64,000 nt of DNA from Tridacna crocea (GCA_943736015.1 OX031072.1:14721501-14785500); one strand, 5' to 3'; positions 1 to 10,453 are shown, numbered from the stretch's first letter. Numbers and translations: made by a program. The notes: a model not told the origin generated them from the sequence alone.

Positions 1-1
1 G

Positions 2-197
2 TTAACCAAATCAAAAGTATTTGCAGACGACAAAATAAAGTGACTGAAAATTTGAAATTTGTTTTGTGAAGAGTAGAAAACATTGTAGGAAAAGGAGAAA
101 ATACTGGTTACCAGTATTTTCTCCTATTCCCACAATGTTTTCTGTATGCTTCTTTCTCAGGTATGTCAAAAGTAGGGATTGTGTGGTATTTGGTTAA
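2..197 (-). repeat. TPM type A, R end internally shortened
   Basis: The outer TTAACC is joined directly to AAATCAAAAGTATTTGCAGA, so about 30 bp of the R end are missing. The core is intact; L end closes at TTAA 194-197. Confidence 0.8.
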
Positions 198-424
198 GCA
201 GTTAATACAACACTGTTTTGTCATAGTAGTTCTGCTCCATTGTCTTCAACCATTGTATGAAAATGTTTGGAAGGGGATTGGGTGTTTGTAAGTGTATAAT
301 TTAGTCCTAGGAGCACCCAGTAAACAAAACTTGGGCGCAAAGCCTTGAAATAACATCAAAATGGCTGTCATTTCAAGGTAACTATTAGCTGAAATTTATT
401 TTTATAGCATGTACTGTAGGTCTT

Positions 425-475
425 AGATGTAGGTCCTGTGTAGTCTGATCTTAATCTACACTACAATGATCTACA
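425..475. repeat. SHP fragment
   Basis: TGTGTAGTCTGATCTTAATC followed by TACACTACAATGATCTAC keeps mainly the right arm. Confidence 0.5.
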
Positions 476-492
476 GTAAAATACAGTATAGC

Positions 493-839
493 TTAACCCA
501 TTACCAAACGATAAACTTTTGGACTAGCCTAAATTGAAAGCATTTGCAGATGACAAAATGAATTCAACTGAAAAAAATTGTACTCTGATTTTAGAAGGAA
601 AGAAAACATTGTGGGAAAAGGAGAAAATCCTGTTTACTGGCATTTTCTCCTTTTCCCACAATGTCTTCATAACGTCTTTTCAGGGTCAAGATAAGTCGGG
701 ATTGGTGAGTACTAGTAGAAAACATTGTTGGAAAGGGAGAAAATGCTGCGTACAAGCATTTTCTCCCTTATCTACAATATTTACCAAAGCATTCTCCCTT
801 GGGTTTGTCTAAAATTTGAATTGTGTAGGAATGGGTTAA
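493..839 (-). repeat. Composite TPM with two hairpin cores
   Basis: A R end (TTAACCCATTACCAAACGAT), a first core near 605-665, a broken L end with AAGTCGGGATTGG, then a second core near 717-780 and a final TTAA. It looks like two copies fused with loss of the TTAA between. Confidence 0.75.
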
Positions 840-925
840 CTCACTCGCTTCTGATAAAATAAATTGCAGTTTCTCCCAGGCTAAATATATACTTTTTCTC
901 TGCAAGATCAAGAAACCTTTCGGAC

Positions 926-1152
926 TTAACTCATTACCAGACAACATTATTTTAGACTTGTCCAAATCAAAAGCATTTGCAGATGACAAAATAAAAGTGA
1001 CTGAAATTTTAAAATTCGTTTTGTGAAGGGTAGAAAACACTGGGAAAAGGAGAAAATGCTGGTTACCAGCATTTTCTCCTTTTCCCACTATGTTTTCAAA
1101 AGGCTTCTTTTCCAGGAGTGTCAAAAGTAGGGATTGTGTGGTAATGGGTTAA
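926..1152 (-). repeat. TPM type A, complete
   Basis: TTAA at both ends; the left core arm has lost two bases (AACACTGGGAAAAGG). Confidence 0.9.
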
Positions 1153-1167
1153 TTTACAATGAAGGAG

Positions 1168-1232
1168 TGATCAGCATAGATAAGAGATCAGACTTCACAT
1201 TCGCTGAAGTCTGATCTCTTATTTACTTTGTC
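1168..1232. repeat. Short 'GATCAAGATCAGACTGCA' hairpin (SHP), 1
   Basis: ATAAGAGATCAGACTTCA and TGAAGTCTGATCTCTTAT are perfect inverse arms. This family has the general form GTGTAGATCAAGATCAGACT, short loop, inverse, and recurs over a dozen times in the window. Confidence 0.7.
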
Positions 1233-1435
1233 CACAAAAGTTTCTCATGTTTTCTAAGGCATGGAAAGAGTTAAGGATCTTGGCTCTCTCCTGGGTGGTG
1301 AAAGGTCAGAAAGCATTTCATGAAAACAAGATCTTCTGTTGAAATGATTTCTCAGCTTGACAGATGAATCAAAATGAGGTCGCTTGTGTAACAATACAGG
1401 GTACTTGACCCAGTTCAACAAAGGGCCCATCCCCC

Positions 1436-1664
1436 TTAACTCTTTACCACACAAGAAAATTTTAGACTGGTCCAAATTAAAAGCATTTGCAAACAACAAA
1501 ATAAAGGTGAGTGAAAAATTGAAATTTGTTCTGGGAAGGGTAGAAAATACTGTTGGAAAAGGAGAAAATGCTGGTTACCAGCATTTTCTCCTTTTCCTAC
1601 AGTGTTTTCAAAAGGCTTCTTTCTCAGGGGCGTCAAAAGTAGGGATTGTGTGGTAATGGGTTAA
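1436..1664 (-). repeat. TPM type A, complete
   Basis: Both arms carry matching changes (ACTGTTGGAAAAGG and CCTTTTCCTACAGT). Confidence 0.9.
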
Positions 1665-1788
1665 GATGTAATTACAGCTCTAAATCCCGAATTTGATCCT
1701 CTTCCAGCTTATCATAAGTGTAGGTACTTCCTCCAGATTGGACTGCACATGTCCCATAGTCTGATCTAGTGATTTTAATTAGTAGTGT

Positions 1789-1962
1789 TTAGCTCTTTAC
1801 CAAACGTCAAAGTTTTAGACTAGTCCAAATTGAAAGCATTTGCAGACATCAAAATAAACGTTGCTCAAAAATTGAAATTTGTTTCCAACAAGGTCGAAAA
1901 CACTGTGGGAAAAGGAGAAAATGCTGGTCGTGAAAACCAGGGATTGTTTGGGAAAGGGTTAA
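1789..1962 (-). repeat. TPM type A, right core arm deleted
   Basis: ATGCTGGT joins CGTGAAAACCAGGG; the loss runs from the loop to the L end, with GGT shared at the join. Confidence 0.85.
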
Positions 1963-2244
1963 CACTATTTTGAACATTGTTCAAGTTTCACTGTGGCGGC
2001 CATTACACCTATCCGTGCTTTCAAGGAGTTCTACTATCTGGATACTGTTCACAAAATTCTTTTCAAGCCACTGGCTTCTTTCCCTCATAACCATTGGTCA
2101 GTTACTGTAGGGGAGTGGATACTGTAAGAGATTGGCTGAGCCTGGGATTGAGCCCTTGACCTCTAATTAATTCCTGTACACTACCAGAGGCCTTAATGTT
2201 TTCTACACTGCCACAGATGAGTTTCATTTTTGCTTATTAAGAAG
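1963..2244. other. No recognised feature
   Basis: AT-rich DNA without splice-bounded frames or copies of other repeats that I could see. Confidence 0.5.
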
Positions 2245-2792
2245 CTTTAAAGGTGGGTATTTAGAATTTTTACATCTCACCAAATTAAAAAATATATATA
2301 TCACTGAAATTCATATGAAAAAATAATACAAATCATCAATAATTAAGATTCATAAAATTACAAAAAAATTTTTTTTGATGTATTCCCTTTAAAGGCTACG
2401 AAGCCTCTTAAGCTATTTTTAGATTTCGCGCCAAAAGTCAATAGAGCATTGTGGGAATGTCAAGTCACTGGCACGTGACTCGTAACGCTTAAATTTCCTA
2501 TCATAACAAACATGTAATAATTATTTTCCATAATGTCTTCTTCGGACACTATCTTTGAAGCTTCTTCTGTGTTTTCCTGTAAGTAATTGAGCGAATTGAT
2601 CATCTAAAAATAGAACATGTCTCCCGTTGGTGTCAACCTGGGCCGTAGTAAATCTCTAATTTCTCGTGTTGTCGGACGGATTTCGACTACTGGGGTTTTA
2701 TGAATGAAAATTAAAAGGCTTTGGGAATATAAGGATGATTTATTTGCACTTTTGTAAAATTTTCGTCCCAAAATCTGAAGGGTCGCCTTTAA
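2245..2792 (+). mobile_element. TTAA-bounded AGGTGG element, copy 1 (empty site)
   Basis: TTAA-AGGTGGGTATTTAGAA on the left and GGGTCGCCT-TTAA on the right form short inverted ends with TTAA at both borders. The body shares long stretches with 27590-28325 and 42325-43095. The internal TTAA at 2408-2411 is intact here, while the other two copies carry a TPM at this spot. No ORF of note. Confidence 0.75.
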
Positions 2793-2794
2793 GT

Positions 2795-3030
2795 TTGACT
2801 CATGACCAAATGACAAAATTTTAGGTGGGGTTCAAATTGAAAGTATTTGTAGACAACAAAATAAAAGTGACCGAAAATTTGAAAATTGTTTTGGAAAAGG
2901 TATTAGAAAACATTGTGGGTAAAGGAGAAAATGCTGGTTACCAGCATTTTCTCCTTTTCCCACAATATTTTCAGAAGGTCTCTTTTTCATTGTCATTGTT
3001 AAAAGTCGGGATTGGGTGGTAAAGAGTTAA
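2795..3030 (-). repeat. TPM type A, left border decayed
   Basis: TTGACTCATGACCAAATGAC at left; starts 3 bp after the AGGTGG element. Right TTAA is shared with a remnant. Confidence 0.85.
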
Positions 3031-3163
3031 CCCCTATTAATTAGTTGTCCAGATTGAACGGTTTTGCAGATGTCCTAAGTAAATTTTCTTAGAAAATTAA
3101 TTGTTCTGAGGAAGAAAGAGAACATTATGGGTAAAGGAGAAAATGTTACCAGCATAATTATGA
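3027..3163 (-). repeat. TPM remnant
   Basis: R end and left core arm (AACATTATGGGTAAAGGAGA); stops at the loop. Confidence 0.65.
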
Positions 3164-3476
3164 TTAAACTCATCCATTTGTATTTCTACTTCAAATTATA
3201 TCTTGGGTGAAAGTAATTCTTCTTATGAGGCTGCAGATTTTGTTTGTATCATTTGATAAAAATTTACAACTTTGTCTTTAAATTCTTTCAGTATAAACAG
3301 GTCTATGATTATAGATTAGCAGTATCACTCAGTACTCAAAGACAAATCAAAACAGTTTACTATTCATGTGTGTCAAAAGGAATTTGGCCTCTGCAAATCC
3401 TATCAATTGTACTAGTAAGAAAATTGTTCTGTGGGTTACATGCTTTAGAAAATTGGATAGCATCCAGGCACTTGTA

Positions 3477-4147
3477 TAGAGCTCCAGATGAGGGAGGGGG
3501 AAGGGGAAAGAGGGGGGGTGGGTAAAGTATTTTAAAGTCAATAATTTTCTTTGAAACCCAGTGTTGTGGGTTCTTGTTAGAATCGTCTCAATGACATGAT
3601 TCTAACGAATACCCACAATATAGGGTTTAGTGGAGTATGAATGATATTTTCAATTTTGAAATGAAAATCAATCCCTCTATCTCACGGCGGGGAATCAAGT
3701 GACACAACAACAACAACAATGACTGATATTTGAAAAAATTCCCCGACTTCAGGTAAGAAAATCTTCAATAATTCCGTTAATACATGACCGATTGGAATTT
3801 GGTTTATAGCAGAGAAGGCGGAAGGACTCCAGGGATTTGCTTAATGTGTTATATTTTTTAAACAACACCTGATAAAAAAGTTATTGACGAGCAAACAAAT
3901 TATCTAGGGTAAAAAATTTGTTTGCTCGTCAATAACTTTCTTATCACGTCTTGTTTAAAAAATCTAACACATCAAGCAAATCCCTGGAGTCCTTCCGCCT
4001 TCTCTGCTTCAAACGAAATTCCAATCGGTCATGTATTAACGGAATTATTGAAAATTTTCTTACCTGAAATTGGGGAATTTTTTCAAATATCGGTCACTTT
4101 TGTTGTTCTTGTGTCACGTGATTCCCCGCCGTGTATCTAGAGCTCTG
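3477..4147. repeat. Palindromic repeat interrupted by the foldback
   Basis: GAGCTCCAGATGAGGGAG on the left pairs with CCCTCTATCT...TATCTAGAGCTC on the right once the foldback is removed. Its centre (3556-3632) is a hairpin, AACCCAGTGTTGTGGGTTC with GAATACCCACAATATAGGG. The same element is found uninterrupted at 53930-54115. Confidence 0.65.
3683..4133. mobile_element. Foldback element with 5-bp target duplication and CAC ends
   Basis: Two arms of about 220 bp in inverse order, starting CACGGCGGGGAATCA and ending TGATTCCCCGCCGTG, with a short loop near 3900. Both sides carry TATCT (3678-3682 and 4134-4138). A 5-bp duplication with CAC ends is the rule for Transib and RAG-like transposons, but no transposase is present and the heptamer is not canonical. 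It interrupts a second palindromic repeat. Confidence 0.8.
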
Positions 4148-4408
4148 TGTATAGCATAGTAGATCAAGCCTAATGATACTACAAGACAGACATGTGAAGG
4201 AAATTCTTACCCTACATTTTGACGTAGGTTACATCTCTGTATGAACTAATGGAAAAAAAATTATCTAATCTGCATTCTTGAGGGGAAGGATAATTGCCAG
4301 AAATATTCTTCATATTTTGATTCACACAGCCTCCATCTAGCCAGGCACACAAGTTATCCCGTAAGACTTATCAAGTAAAGTTCTACACTTTACTATGCTG
4401 ACTTGTAA

Positions 4409-4610
4409 CAATCATGAGGAAGACGGCTTTTGAAAACATTGTGGGAAAAGGAGAAAATGCTGGTATCCAGCATTTTCTCCTTTTCCCACAATTTTTTCTA
4501 CCCTATCAAAAGAAAAATCCCAACCAAAGAGCCACATCAAAATTGTGGTCTACAAGTGTGTGCTTTCACTATGGCTGTGGCTTCAATTTTGTCATCTGGT
4601 AAAGAGTTGA
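4409..4610 (+). repeat. TPM type A, 5'-truncated
   Basis: Starts at ATGAGGAAGACGGCTTTTG with no L terminus; the R end closes at TTGA. Confidence 0.8.
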
Positions 4611-5161
4611 CACTTCTTGTTCTAGCCAAGTCCTGCAGCAGTCTGTGTAATTAATTCACAGGGCTAGCAACTTGCGGGGTTGCAAGTTCATATACCAGCT
4701 TGACCTGATTCTTTCACAGGATTCTTGTGATGTTTATACGTATTTCCTCATTATGGCAGGCGGTGCTAGAAGGATTCATTCCTGCCTTACATTTAGATGT
4801 TTTGAAAATTTTTATTTGAGAAAGAACCCAGAGGCTTTGAAAGAATGTACTTCAAAACAAAAGGGTGAAAGAATTCAACTTGTAAGCATTTTTGGCTGCC
4901 ATTGTGAAAATTTGAGGTAGGTTTTGGAAATATCAGGAAATGGGAAAAATGCTAAAAAAAACAGTATTTTCTACATTTCCCATGTTCATTTCTCTCCAAT
5001 GAAACAAAAGTCACTAATTTGGCTAATGAACCCTATTTCGTTGTCTGTAATACTTCTGTGGTATCAATTTGGTCATGTTGTATAGTTGAGTTCGCAAGTT
5101 AGTCAAGATCGAGGTCTAAAAGTAGATTCTAACTGCATTTGAAAATAGCCAAGATCATTAT

Positions 5162-5330
5162 TTAACTCTTTACCACACAATCCTGACTTTTAATGACCCT
5201 TAGAAAGAAGCCTTTTTCAAACATTGTGGGAAAAGGAGGAAATGCTGGTATTAGTAACCAGCATTTTCTCCTTTTCCAAAAATATTTTCTATCCATTCCA
5301 AACCAAATTTCAATTTTTCAGTCATGATAA
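5162..5330 (+). repeat. TPM type A, R end lost
   Basis: Good L end and core (loop enlarged to GGTATTAGTAACC); broken after TTTCAGTCATGATAATT. Confidence 0.8.
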
Positions 5331-5697
5331 TTTTTTGGAAGCGGTAAAACCCGCTGTCATAGTCCCCACGTATGAGTTACTGATTTTCAATGCTTACAAT
5401 ATTTATCTAGGTCGAGAATTCTTGCATCCGGCAGCTTTTTCCTGGATACGCGAGGTAAACAAAACTTATTCCTACACATGACTAAATAGTTCCTCCATGA
5501 ATACAAAAACGATCATGTATAAATACGAGCTACTCGCGCAGATGACACCCTTCAAAACTGCCTTACACCTTACAAGTTCATCCGTAATGTAGAATAGAAA
5601 TGGAAAGAGGGCGTTGGTATCTACATAGACGGAAAAAGTGCATAAGAAAGTATTTTCAGAGCCAACCTTTTAATTAGTCGCCGCGCAGAAGCGTGTG

Positions 5698-5787
5698 ACT
5701 CCCAGCATTTTCTCCATTCCCACATTGTTTTCACAAGGCTTCTTTCTCAGGGTTGTTAGAAGTCGGCATTGGGTGGTAAAAAGTTAA
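5698..5787 (-). repeat. TPM half copy
   Basis: Begins at the loop (CCCAGCATTTTCTCC) and keeps the right arm and L end. Confidence 0.75.
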
Positions 5788-5844
5788 AAGTAGTTATAAT
5801 TGCTAATTATGTTATACATTTACTTGTACAAAACAATCTCAAGT

Positions 5845-6073
5845 TTAACCCTTTCCCAAACAATCCCTGGTTTTTACAGGTCAGGAATAGGAGCCTTTTG
5901 AAAACATTGTGGGAAAAGGAGAAAATGCTGGTAACCAGCGTTTTCTCCTTTTCCCACAATGTTTTCTACCCTACCATATAGAAAAATCATCTTTTTATCA
6001 ACTATTAATTTGTCATTTGCAAATTGCTTTCAGTTTGGTCTGGTCCAAAATTTGCTGTTTGGGAAAGGGTTAA
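5845..6073 (+). repeat. TPM, CCCTTTCCC-end variant, complete
   Basis: Ends TTAACCCTTTCCCAAACAAT and GCTGTTTGGGAAAGGGTTAA form a more symmetric terminal repeat; core type A. Same variant at 11724, 35582 and 63849. Confidence 0.9.
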
Positions 6074-6260
6074 ACGACCCTTAGAACATAACTTTATACA
6101 AACATTGTAGGAATGGGAGAAAATGCTGGTAAGCAGCATTTTCTCCTTTTCCAACAATGTTTTCTACCCTATGAAAGATGTATGCTATTTGTTAGCAATG
6201 TTTCAATTTTTGTCTGCAAATTGCTTCTTTCAGTATAATTTATTAGCAGTTAAACAGCTT
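6074..6260 (+). repeat. TPM type A, borders decayed
   Basis: Directly follows the previous copy: ACGACCCTTAGAACATAAC, core with AGGAATGGG, then GTCTGCAAATTGCTTC. Confidence 0.65.
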
Positions 6261-6628
6261 GGGTCATAACATCTGCCAGTGCACCTATGCATGCGTTTCT
6301 TGGCTATTTCCTTAAAGTCATGCACTGAATAACAATATGGCATGAAAGATAAGTGGATCAGAAAGAAGACCATGTTGGAAATTCAAACCAGTGATACCGA
6401 CTTCAGTCTTTGAGCTAGAAACTCCTTAAAAGGCATCGGCAAAACTTTTATAAAGCACATTATTTGGCCTACAAGGATTTTGAGGTGTAAAACCTTAAAA
6501 TTATACTAAAACTGGTTTTCAGTACTTTAAGATACCTTTCAAGAATTTCATAACTGTTATGGATTGATATAATAGAAATATGAATTGATATGATATGATA
6601 TGGTTAGAAGCACTTTCCACAAATGTCT

Positions 6629-6856
6629 TTAACTCAGTACCAAAGGACAATATTTTAGACTTGTCCAAATTGAAAGCATTTGCAGATGACAAAATAAAAG
6701 TAACCAAAAATTTGAAATTTGTTTTGTGAAGGGTAGAAAACATTGTGGGAAAAGAAGAAAATGCTGGTTACCAGCATTTTCTCCTTTTCTCACAATGTTT
6801 TCAAAAGTCGTCTTTCTCAGGGGCGTCAAAAGTAGGGATTGTGTGGTAATGGGTTA
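6629..6856 (-). repeat. TPM type A, complete
   Basis: TTAA at both ends, core nearly perfect. Confidence 0.92.
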
Positions 6857-6911
6857 AAGGCCTCTTCCACAGGGTCATAAAAACATGGGATTGCTTTGGA
6901 AAGGATTAACA
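6857..6911 (-). repeat. TPM L-end remnant
   Basis: CTTCCACAGGGTCATAAAAA to TTTGGAAAGGATTAAC. Confidence 0.6.
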
Positions 6912-7061
6912 TCATTTATTCAAGTCTTGTTTTCTGCTTGTGCTCATTTACTAGATTTTATCTTTAATTTAGGCACAAACAAATGAGCTGTGTTTTGGCA
7001 AAAGGGGCTTCTTGCATCCTCATGATGGATTATACCAAGCAAAACATAAATAATTATTGAA

Positions 7062-7210
7062 CCATAGACCGACCCTTCGATGTACAGAAAATTGACCAAT
7101 GGCAAAAAGTTTCAGCCCAGGTCAGCCTGTGTTGACTGCACAAACTGGCTGTCTACACAGGCCGACCTAGGTCTATACTGTTTCCAGATTGATTAAGGCA
7201 CCTTTTTACT
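7062..7210. repeat. CCCAGGTCAGCCTGTG palindromic repeat, copy 1
   Basis: AGTTTCAGCCCAGGTCAGCC and CAGGCCGACCTAGGTCTATA form an imperfect inverted pair. A second copy lies at 59850. Confidence 0.6.
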
Positions 7211-7252
7211 TCAAGTCAAGTATAAAAGAAACCTGTGCAAAGAAAATAATAA

Positions 7253-7313
7253 GATCAAAGCGCTGGCACAAACCTGCTGCCTTCAGTGTGTCAGCGCTTT
7301 GATTTCATCTGCA
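7253..7313. repeat. Short hairpin
   Basis: ATCAAAGCGCTGGCACA pairs with TGTGTCAGCGCTTTGAT around a short loop. It abuts a TPM R-end remnant. Confidence 0.6.
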
Positions 7314-7365
7314 AAGGCTTTCAATTTGGACCAGACAGTAATTTTGTCGTTTGGTAAAGACTTAA
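7314..7365 (+). repeat. TPM R-end remnant
   Basis: TTCATCTGCAAAGGCTTTCA to TTTGGTAAAGACTTAA. Confidence 0.75.
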
Positions 7366-7765
7366 TATTTGGTAGCAGACATTGTAGATTCAAAGATTCA
7401 AGATTTATACTACAACAATTATTTTACTGTCATGGTATCTGATCTCTATCTATCACATCATTAAAAAAGGTATTTGAGTCACATTTTGCTTTGAAAAAGT
7501 CTGTTGTATAGCAATTTAATAACAAGGCAAAGAACTCCAAACTGGTTTTTGAATTTGAAAATATTGTATTGTAATTATTGGATTGTTTTGAATGACAATC
7601 AGTTGGCTGTGACATTCAATTGGCTGGGGACATTTACAGTAAGTATGTACAAATGAGAAAAATCGGTGAGGAGGATCAATATAACGATTACTGTGTAGAC
7701 TGTGTACTGAAGAACGGGCCACAATCATGTGCGAACATTGCATCATCAAAAAAGGGCTATAGGCT

Positions 7766-7969
7766 TTAACACCTGCCACACAATCACAGCTTTTAACTAC
7801 CCTGAGAAAGAACCCTTCTGAAAACATTGTGGGAAAAGGAGAAAATACTCTACAATGTTTTCTTCCCTTCCCAAACCAAATTTCAAATTGTCAGCCACTT
7901 TTATTTTCTCATCTGCAAATGCTTTCAGCTTGGACCAGTCTAAAATATGGTTGTTTGGCAAAGAGTTAA
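7766..7969 (+). repeat. TPM type A, core shortened
   Basis: AGGAGAAAATACT joins CTACAATGTTTTC, so the loop and inner right arm are gone; both ends retained. Confidence 0.85.
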
Positions 7970-7990
7970 GTGGAAAATTTTGCTGTTACT

Positions 7991-8217
7991 TTAACTCTTT
8001 TCCAACCAAAAAAAAATTGGATTTTTCCAAATGAAACAGATTTGCAGATGACAAATGTGATTCAAGGATGGAACTTGTCCCTGAATAGGGCTGAAATCAT
8101 TGTAGGGAAAGGAAAAATTACTGGTTATGAGCATTTTCTCCTTTTCCCAGAATGGTTGCAAATAGGGTACCGTATTCTCTAAGGTCTAAAAATTAGGATT
8201 GTGTGGTAAAGAGTTAA
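7991..8217 (-). repeat. TPM type A, decayed
   Basis: TTAA at both ends; R end has an A-run (CCAACCAAAAAAAAATTGG). Confidence 0.8.
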
Positions 8218-8222
8218 CATGT

Positions 8223-8432
8223 TTAACCCTTTACCAAACAGTCCAGGGTTTTTATAACCCTGTGGAATAAGTCTTTTGAAAATATTGTGGGAATACCAGC
8301 ATTTTTTCCTTTCCCCATAATTTTTTGTGTCCTATGAAAGACAAATCCATTGATGTGACCCATATTCTTTTGCCATCTACACAGTCATGCCTGCATTTTG
8401 GACTAGTCCAGAATTTTGTTGTTTTGTTCAGA
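8223..8432 (+). repeat. TPM type A, left arm shortened
   Basis: ATTGTGGG joins AATACCAGCATTTTTTCC; R terminus GTTCAGAGTT is decayed. Confidence 0.75.
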
Positions 8433-8454
8433 GTTTGCATGGAATCGAGATGGG

Positions 8455-8552
8455 TAATCTTAAGAAAATAGGGGCCTTTGAAAATATTGTGGGAAAAGGA
8501 GAAAATGCTGCTAAACAGCATCTCTTCCCACAAGGTTTCCAAACACGCCTCT
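8455..8552 (+). repeat. TPM core remnant
   Basis: CTTAAGAAAATAGGGGCC then AATATTGTGGGAAAAGG and loop GCTAAACAGC. Confidence 0.65.
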
Positions 8553-8648
8553 TGAGACGCACATACTTTGTTGTTTGCAAATCCTGTCAAGTTTGCAAAC
8601 TGGAGGATTTTGTTTTTGTTAGCTCTGTACTACATAGTAACAAGTTTT

Positions 8649-8801
8649 AACGGCCCTGGTTACCAGCATTTTCTCCTTTTCCCACAATGTTTTCTACCCT
8701 TCCCAAACCAAATTTCAGTATTTCAGTAACATTTATTTTGTTGTCTGCAGATGCTTCCAATTTGGACTGGTCCAAAATTTTGATTTGTGTTAAGGTGTTA
8801 A
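8649..8801 (+). repeat. TPM half copy (loop to R end)
   Basis: AACGGCCCTGGTTACCAGCA starts by joining L-end GGCCCT to the loop; R end to TTAA, shared with the next copy. Confidence 0.8.
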
Positions 8802-8985
8802 CCCTTTACCCCATAAGGCATTTCTATGGTATCTCTAATTGACCCTAAATAACAGCAAGAATGAAGCCTTTTTTATGTGTATAAGACACCTTTTGATAGC
8901 ATAGAAAACATTGTGGCAAAAGGTGAAATTGCTCCTGACAAGCAGTTTCACCTTTTGCCACAATGTTAATAAGTTGAATAAGTCT
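8798..8985 (+). repeat. TPM type B, 3'-truncated
   Basis: TTAACCCTTTACCCCATAAG, GGTATCTCTAATTGACCC, core GGCAAAAGGTGAAATTGCTC. It breaks after the right arm. Confidence 0.85.
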
Positions 8986-9034
8986 GCTAATGCACAGAGA
9001 GTTTTATCTTACATGTATGACTAAACAAGTGGAT

Positions 9035-9110
9035 CACATTGACTCGAGATCAGATTCACTTCTTATTACACTTCTTGTACTACCTGATCTTGATCTATGC
9101 CCTCCATGAA
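9035..9110. repeat. SHP hairpin, 77 bp upstream of exon 1
   Basis: CTCGAGATCAGATTCACTTC and CTACCTGATCTTGATCTATG form a decayed pair. Confidence 0.55.
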
Positions 9111-9181
9111 AGCTTTGGTTTGAAAAGAGTGAAATTCCATAATTATGGAGTGATGACTATTTTTTATCATCTTTGTTCTAG

Positions 9182-9381
9182 GGAGGAGACTTGAGCACGG
9201 AACTTGTGAAGCGTAGTAAGAGTGAAGAGAGCGGCTCACCCTCCTCGCCATGGACAGATTCAGAACACAGTTCAACTCTACGAGCCATGATGTCAGCTTT
9301 CCAACCATGGTCAACAAGCCTCGCAAGTGCTGTGAAAGACGGAAAGTTACTTCCAGCACCGCCTGCCATAATGAGGGAAGG
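9182..9381 (+). CDS. Internal exon 1 of an unidentified coiled-coil protein gene
   Basis: An internal exon of 200 bp. The acceptor is TTTGTTCTAG and the donor is G|GTAAGT; read in phase 0 it encodes 66 residues and leaves two bases for the next exon. The peptide is Ser/Pro/Glu-rich (GSPSSPWTDSEHSS, then AFQPWSTSLASAVKDG and LPAPPAIMREG) and looks like an unstructured region with possible short linear motifs; no catalytic motif is visible. The in-frame TAA directly after the donor shows that the ORF only ends because the intron begins. No start codon or upstream exon was found in the first 9.1 kb, so the 5' part lies outside. A TPM begins 15 bp downstream of the donor. Exon status is well supported by phase continuity with the next four exons; the function is unknown. 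Confidence 0.85.
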
Positions 9382-9396
9382 GTAAGTTGGAAGCCT

Positions 9397-9622
9397 ATAA
9401 CCCATTACCACACAATCTCTTTTGACTACCCTGAGAAAGAAGCCTTTAGAAAACATTGTGGGAAAAGGAGAAAATGCTGGTAACCAGCATTTTCTCCTTT
9501 CCCCTCAATGTTTTCTACTCTTCACAAAACAAATTAAAAATTGTCAGTCACTTTCATTTTGTCATCTGCAAATGCTTTCAATTTGGACACACCTATTATA
9601 TTGTTGTTTGGTAATGAGTTAA
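9397..9622 (+). repeat. TPM type A, 15 bp after exon 1
   Basis: Left border is ATAA instead of TTAA; right TTAA intact. Confidence 0.9.
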
Positions 9623-9767
9623 GTTTGTTTTCTTGTCACCTGATGAAACTGTATTGTGTTACATGCTGTTTTCAACATTATTTCATTTGTATGGCATTTA
9701 CTAGTGCACCTAACCATTTTGTCTTGGAGTTTCTTTTAACAGTGTCTATCCATTGAAACAGAAGCTG

Positions 9768-10084
9768 AGCCCCAATAGCTCAGTCTGTGGGGTGCAGGAC
9801 TTCAGAACACGGAGTCCAGGGTTTGATTCCCCAGCTATGACCCCTGGCTCGGTCAATTTGTTTCTGAGGATTGATGATAGTCACTGCGACAGGATTAATT
9901 CCTCTCCCACTGATGACCATTGTTTCGGAGATGATCATGGGAAAGCAGCCAGTGGCTAAGAAAGAAAATTGTGCAAAGTACTGGTGTAACTCAAGGAACG
10001 CATGGATAGGTGCACTGGCGGCTGTGATATAAGTGAAATAATGTTGAAAACGGCATTAAACACCATACAATGAATGAATCAATT
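9768..10084 (+). repeat. tRNA-derived SINE, near full length
   Basis: A tRNA-like head carries a pol III box A (TAGCTCAGTCTGTGG, 9776-9790) and box B (GGTTTGATTCC, 9820-9830). A unique body follows, and then a conserved 3' domain (ATAATGTTGAAAACGGCATT, then AAACACCATACAATGAATGA). The 3' domain recurs alone at several other places in the window, which supports a retroposed family. There is no complete acceptor stem, so it is not a functional tRNA gene. It lies in intron 1. Confidence 0.88.
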
Positions 10085-10165
10085 AAAACAGGAGTAATTG
10101 CTGGTAACCCAGCATTTTTTACTTTTGCCACTATGTTTTATACCCTATGAAAGATAAATCCTTTT
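10083..10165 (+). repeat. TPM core remnant
   Basis: ACAGGAGTAATTGCTGGTAA and CTATGTTTTATACCCTATG; follows the SINE. Confidence 0.6.
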
Positions 10166-10167
10166 AT

Positions 10168-10195
10168 TTAACTCATTACCACACAATCCCAATTT
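10168..10195 (+). repeat. TPM L-end tip
   Basis: TTAACTCATTACCACACAAT then CCCAATT; the rest is replaced by the next copy. Confidence 0.7.
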
Positions 10196-10421
10196 TTAAA
10201 TCCTTACCGAGACAAAATTTAAGACTGGTCCAAATTGAAAGCATTAGCAGACGACAAGGTTAGTGTGACCAAAGAATTGAAATTTGTATTAGCGGAGGAA
10301 AGAAAACACTGTGGGAAAAGGAGAAAACACTGGTTACCAGCATTTTCTCCTGCTCCCACAATGTTTTCAAAAGGCTTCTTTTACAGGGGTGTTAAATCGA
10401 GATTGTATGATTAAGGGTTAA
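10196..10421 (-). repeat. TPM type A, complete
   Basis: TTAA at both ends; L terminus altered to GTATGATTAAGGGTTAA. Confidence 0.88.
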
Positions 10422-10453
10422 GCCACTTTATGTATCTCTCTTGAAAATGCTTC

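Noticed and set aside
600-660. Hairpins as rho-independent terminators
   Set aside because: The stems are A/T-rich MITE cores in animal introns; no bacterial context exists.
9768-9842. Possible tRNA gene (box A and box B present)
   Set aside because: The acceptor stem does not close, the anticodon arm is poor, and the unit continues into a shared SINE body and tail.
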